From NCBI GenBank assembly GCA_964407285.1, contig CAYOVG010000380.1, forward strand, positions 1-6,424: a stretch of DNA of 6,424 bases, read 5' to 3'. The notes beneath the pieces are model-generated. The model was not told the DNA's origin. It did no database searches and saw only the letters and a list, made by a program, of their open reading frames with translations. The translations under genes were made by a program, and so were the position numbers. This document shows positions 5,012 to 6,424 of the stretch, one piece after another (position 1 is the stretch's first letter; each line of letters opens with the position of its first letter). Source of the DNA: CAYOVG01 sp964407285. GTDB taxonomy: Bacteria > Desulfobacterota > Syntrophobacteria > Syntrophobacterales > Syntrophobacteraceae.

Positions 5012-5338
5012 CTAAATCCGCCAGCGACAAAGATGGCTATCTTCATCCGGTACCCCTCCACCGCAAATGGGAAAGCCCGGCGCACATTCCGTGCCACGAA
5101 AGTGCAACGGGCTTCCCTGTCTTATGCCGGCCCACCGACGGCGGTTGGATTCTGAATTAATCCCTTGGTCGGCCTCGACGGTTCGTGGAAGGATGTCGTG
5201 GCGTTGCAGGAGGTGCTTTGTATCGTTCCTGGACACATAGATTTCGCTCGCAGTGATATTGTCTCTCAAGTCAATCTCGCTCAGAAATCTCGCTGCATAG
5301 AGACGCTCGGGGGCGATCTGAATCCTTGAGTGTGTCAT
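5012..5338 (-). CDS. Hypothetical 108-aa protein
   Basis: No family recognised. The first half is polar and probably helical (RIQIAPERLYAARFL, SEIDLRDNITASEIYVS, HLLQRHDILPRTVEA); there is no signal peptide or membrane segment, so it is likely cytoplasmic. The last third (about 75-108, GSPLHFRGTECAPGFPICGG) is encoded by DNA dominated by a long palindrome (5069-5117), so this part may be imposed by an inserted repeat element rather than conserved protein. The ATG at 5338 has a good GAGGGA Shine-Dalgarno sequence 7 nt upstream, and lies 12 nt after the lipoprotein TAG, which supports a real gene and an operon. The original C-terminus may have been replaced. Confidence 0.5.
   Translation of the reverse strand: MTHSRIQIAPERLYAARFLSEIDLRDNITASEIYVSRNDTKHLLQRHDILPRTVEADQGINSESNRRRWAGIRQGSPLHFRGTECAPGFPICGGGVPDEDSHLCRWRI
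5069..5117. repeat. 49-nt imperfect palindrome (long hairpin)
   Basis: On the minus strand the arm GGGAAGCCCGTTGCAC pairs with GTGCGCCGGGCTTTCCC, and the centre CGTGGCACG also pairs, giving about 20 base pairs with a few mismatches and two single-base bulges. The outer parts (GGGAA/TTCCC, GCCCG/CGGGC) and inner parts (GCAC/GTGC) are continuous. There is no T-run on either side, so it is not a normal terminator. A second small hairpin (5132-5148, CCACCG/CGGTTGG) follows 14 nt further on. The pair resembles REP/BIME-type palindromic repeats, which I cannot confirm without other copies. Confidence 0.6.
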
Positions 5339-5350
5339 GTGGAAATCCCT

Positions 5351-6103
5351 CTACCAACGGCCTTTCAGAACCTGCATTATTCTTTGGTCGGAATATCCCA
5401 GCATCTTGAGGTGTCGGTATATTTTTGCTCCGTCAGACTCATCCTCATTGGAAAACATTTGTGATTGGGATGTGGCAGGATACGTTACCGCCTGAGTCTG
5501 AATCGTCGATGAAGGCAGATCCGATGAAAATGGCTCTGAAGATTGAGTGGATTGACCTATCCGGGAATGATCCGACAACCCGTCTTGTGGAGAAGTTGCT
5601 TTCCTCGAACTGGTCTCTGAAGTATCTGGAACGATGAGTGACGCAGGTGATAGTGTATAATCGGCTTTAACAGTTGCCGGTGGCGCTTGTTGGGACTGGG
5701 TGGAAGGAACGCTTGCCTCGACAATCTCTTTGGATGTAGGGGGCGTATTTGCCGGGGCGTTCGGCGAAACCACTGTCTCCGGTTGTGGCGGTGCAGCATT
5801 GTTGTTGTACTGCATTTCAACCAGCACAGAGTTTCTGTCAACTAATCTATAGCCCTTTGCCTGCATGCACTTAACAAATAACTCGTTTCTTCGCAAACTC
5901 TGATCGATTCCAGCGGCAACGGCAGCACCGAGGCCTAAACCATATGGAGTGTGAACCTGGCCGAACTTGGTGGATTCATAATCACACTCGTACATGGCCT
6001 GCTGGATCTGCGCACTGCTCTCCCCATATTTGTACCACACCTTTCCGTGATTCGTTGCGCAGCCACATAGCAACAGAAAAGCCAAGATCAAGCATCTTTT
6101 CAT
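5351..6103 (-). CDS. Outer-membrane-type lipoprotein with Ser/Thr/Pro/Gln-rich linker
   Basis: From the ATG at 6103 (250 aa) the protein begins MKRCLILAFLLLCGC, a lipoprotein signal peptide with Cys15 as the acylation site; no Asp follows at +2 (it is Ala), so outer-membrane sorting is expected. I prefer this start over the ATG at 6118 because a GGTGG-type ribosome site lies 7 nt upstream and it puts the positive charge right before the apolar core. The N-terminal module (about 20-95) has YGESSAQIQQAMYECDYE with C40 and FVKCMQAKGYRLV with C79; the C-M-x-x-K-G-Y-R motif is common in short lipoproteins of unknown role. A disordered linker of P, S, T, Q and A follows (about 105-220), and the end (GAKIYRHLKMLGYSDQRIMQ) is helical. 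The linker may span the periplasm. It heads an operon with the 108-aa gene, 12 nt downstream. Confidence 0.8.
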   Translation of the reverse strand: MKRCLILAFLLLCGCATNHGKVWYKYGESSAQIQQAMYECDYESTKFGQVHTPYGLGLGAAVAAGIDQSLRRNELFVKCMQAKGYRLVDRNSVLVEMQYNNNAAPPQPETVVSPNAPANTPPTSKEIVEASVPSTQSQQAPPATVKADYTLSPASLIVPDTSETSSRKATSPQDGLSDHSRIGQSTQSSEPFSSDLPSSTIQTQAVTYPATSQSQMFSNEDESDGAKIYRHLKMLGYSDQRIMQVLKGRW

Positions 6104-6118
6104 AACGCATCCACCCAT

Positions 6119-6424
6119 TTAGATATCCGCAGCATTGCCCATGCCCACACGCAATCAACCAATACCCTCTTGCGAAATGGATACAGGAAAAACCAGCGAA
6201 ATTGAGCACATTCTGTATTAACATGTACGCACTAACCAGGGAGCGGATGATGGACATCCTAGGTATCGAGCTACTCACCCTCATTGGAAAGCAGCGCCTG
6301 ACAAGGTGAGGTATGCCGTCCGGATAAGTATGGTCACACCTGACTCTTTGAACTCCAAACCGAATCATATTGGTTCATCCGGCAAATGAGTACCTGGGAT
6401 TGTAAAAATAGGATGGACATGGCA
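6119..6424. other. Intergenic region upstream of the lipoprotein gene
   Basis: 306 nt without a convincing gene. A minus-strand frame through it (up to 6368) has no family-like sequence and runs into the lipoprotein gene in another frame. A plus-strand ATG at 6223 opens a 28-codon ORF (MYALTRERMMDILGIELL...) with no ribosome site. A short hairpin AACCGAAT-cat-ATTGGTT (6358-6375, one bulge) is present. The promoter of the lipoprotein operon should lie here, but I see no clear -35/-10 pair. Confidence 0.5.

Noticed and set aside
5012..5063. 20-aa minus-strand ORF MKIAIFVAGG... after a good GGAGGGG
   Set aside because: Very short, no partner, and it overlaps the end of the 108-aa ORF; probably chance.
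5982..6368. Minus-strand 128-aa ORF over the lipoprotein start
   Set aside because: Frame overlaps the lipoprotein gene start, and the sequence (Cys/Arg-rich, no motif) looks like chance.
1..6424. CRISPR array, rRNA or tRNA genes
   Set aside because: No regularly spaced repeats of CRISPR type, no tRNA T-loop pattern, and no rRNA-like stretch was seen on either strand.

Overview
The window looks like chromosomal DNA of a Gram-negative bacterium. Evidence: a lipoprotein with a lipobox, three other proteins with Sec-type signal peptides, an LprI-like domain and a small Cys-rich exported-protein motif. GC content appears moderate. The pentapeptide/ion-channel-like protein and the mixture of small exported proteins would fit a deltaproteobacterium (Desulfobacterota) or a relative, but nothing here fixes the taxonomy. 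Every gene I can support lies on the minus strand, so transcription runs from high to low coordinates; no plus-strand gene is convincing.

In order of transcription: 6119-6424 holds no convincing gene. Next comes an outer-membrane-type lipoprotein (5351-6103), followed 12 nt later by an unrecognised 108-aa protein (5012-5338) whose 3' part contains a long imperfect palindrome (5069-5117). Then comes an exported two-domain protein ending in an LprI/DUF1311-like domain (4162-4947), overlapped by a small Cys-rich ORF of the CCSHHxGVCGC type (4035-4205). The stop of that ORF overlaps the ATG of an exported beta-repeat protein (3610-4038), so these three form a coupled set of small envelope proteins.

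The stretch 2968-3616 is a gene graveyard. It holds the C-terminal end of a tyrosine recombinase (about 3500-3616) and the C-terminal 66 residues of a phospholipase-D-family nuclease (2968-3168), both without the rest of their genes. Between them are a perfect 9-bp inverted repeat with a 9-nt spacer (3442-3468) and a short direct repeat (3301-3343). This suggests that a mobile element was once inserted here and has decayed.

The low-coordinate half holds a signal-peptide pentapeptide-repeat protein with a membrane region resembling the two-TM ion-channel-like family (1557-2906), with a 60-bp tandem duplication in its repeat region. After a 67-nt gap follows a very tight three-gene unit: a membrane-anchored NERD nuclease-domain protein (725-1489), a 78-aa putative membrane protein (484-720), and a nucleoside 2-deoxyribosyltransferase-family enzyme (5-474). 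The last is interrupted by a one-base frameshift near 131-133; restoring the frame gives a full-length 156-aa protein. A DNA-cleavage domain plus a nucleotide-salvage or NAD-like glycosidic fold in one unit is the most suggestive functional combination in the window, but a defence role is only inference.
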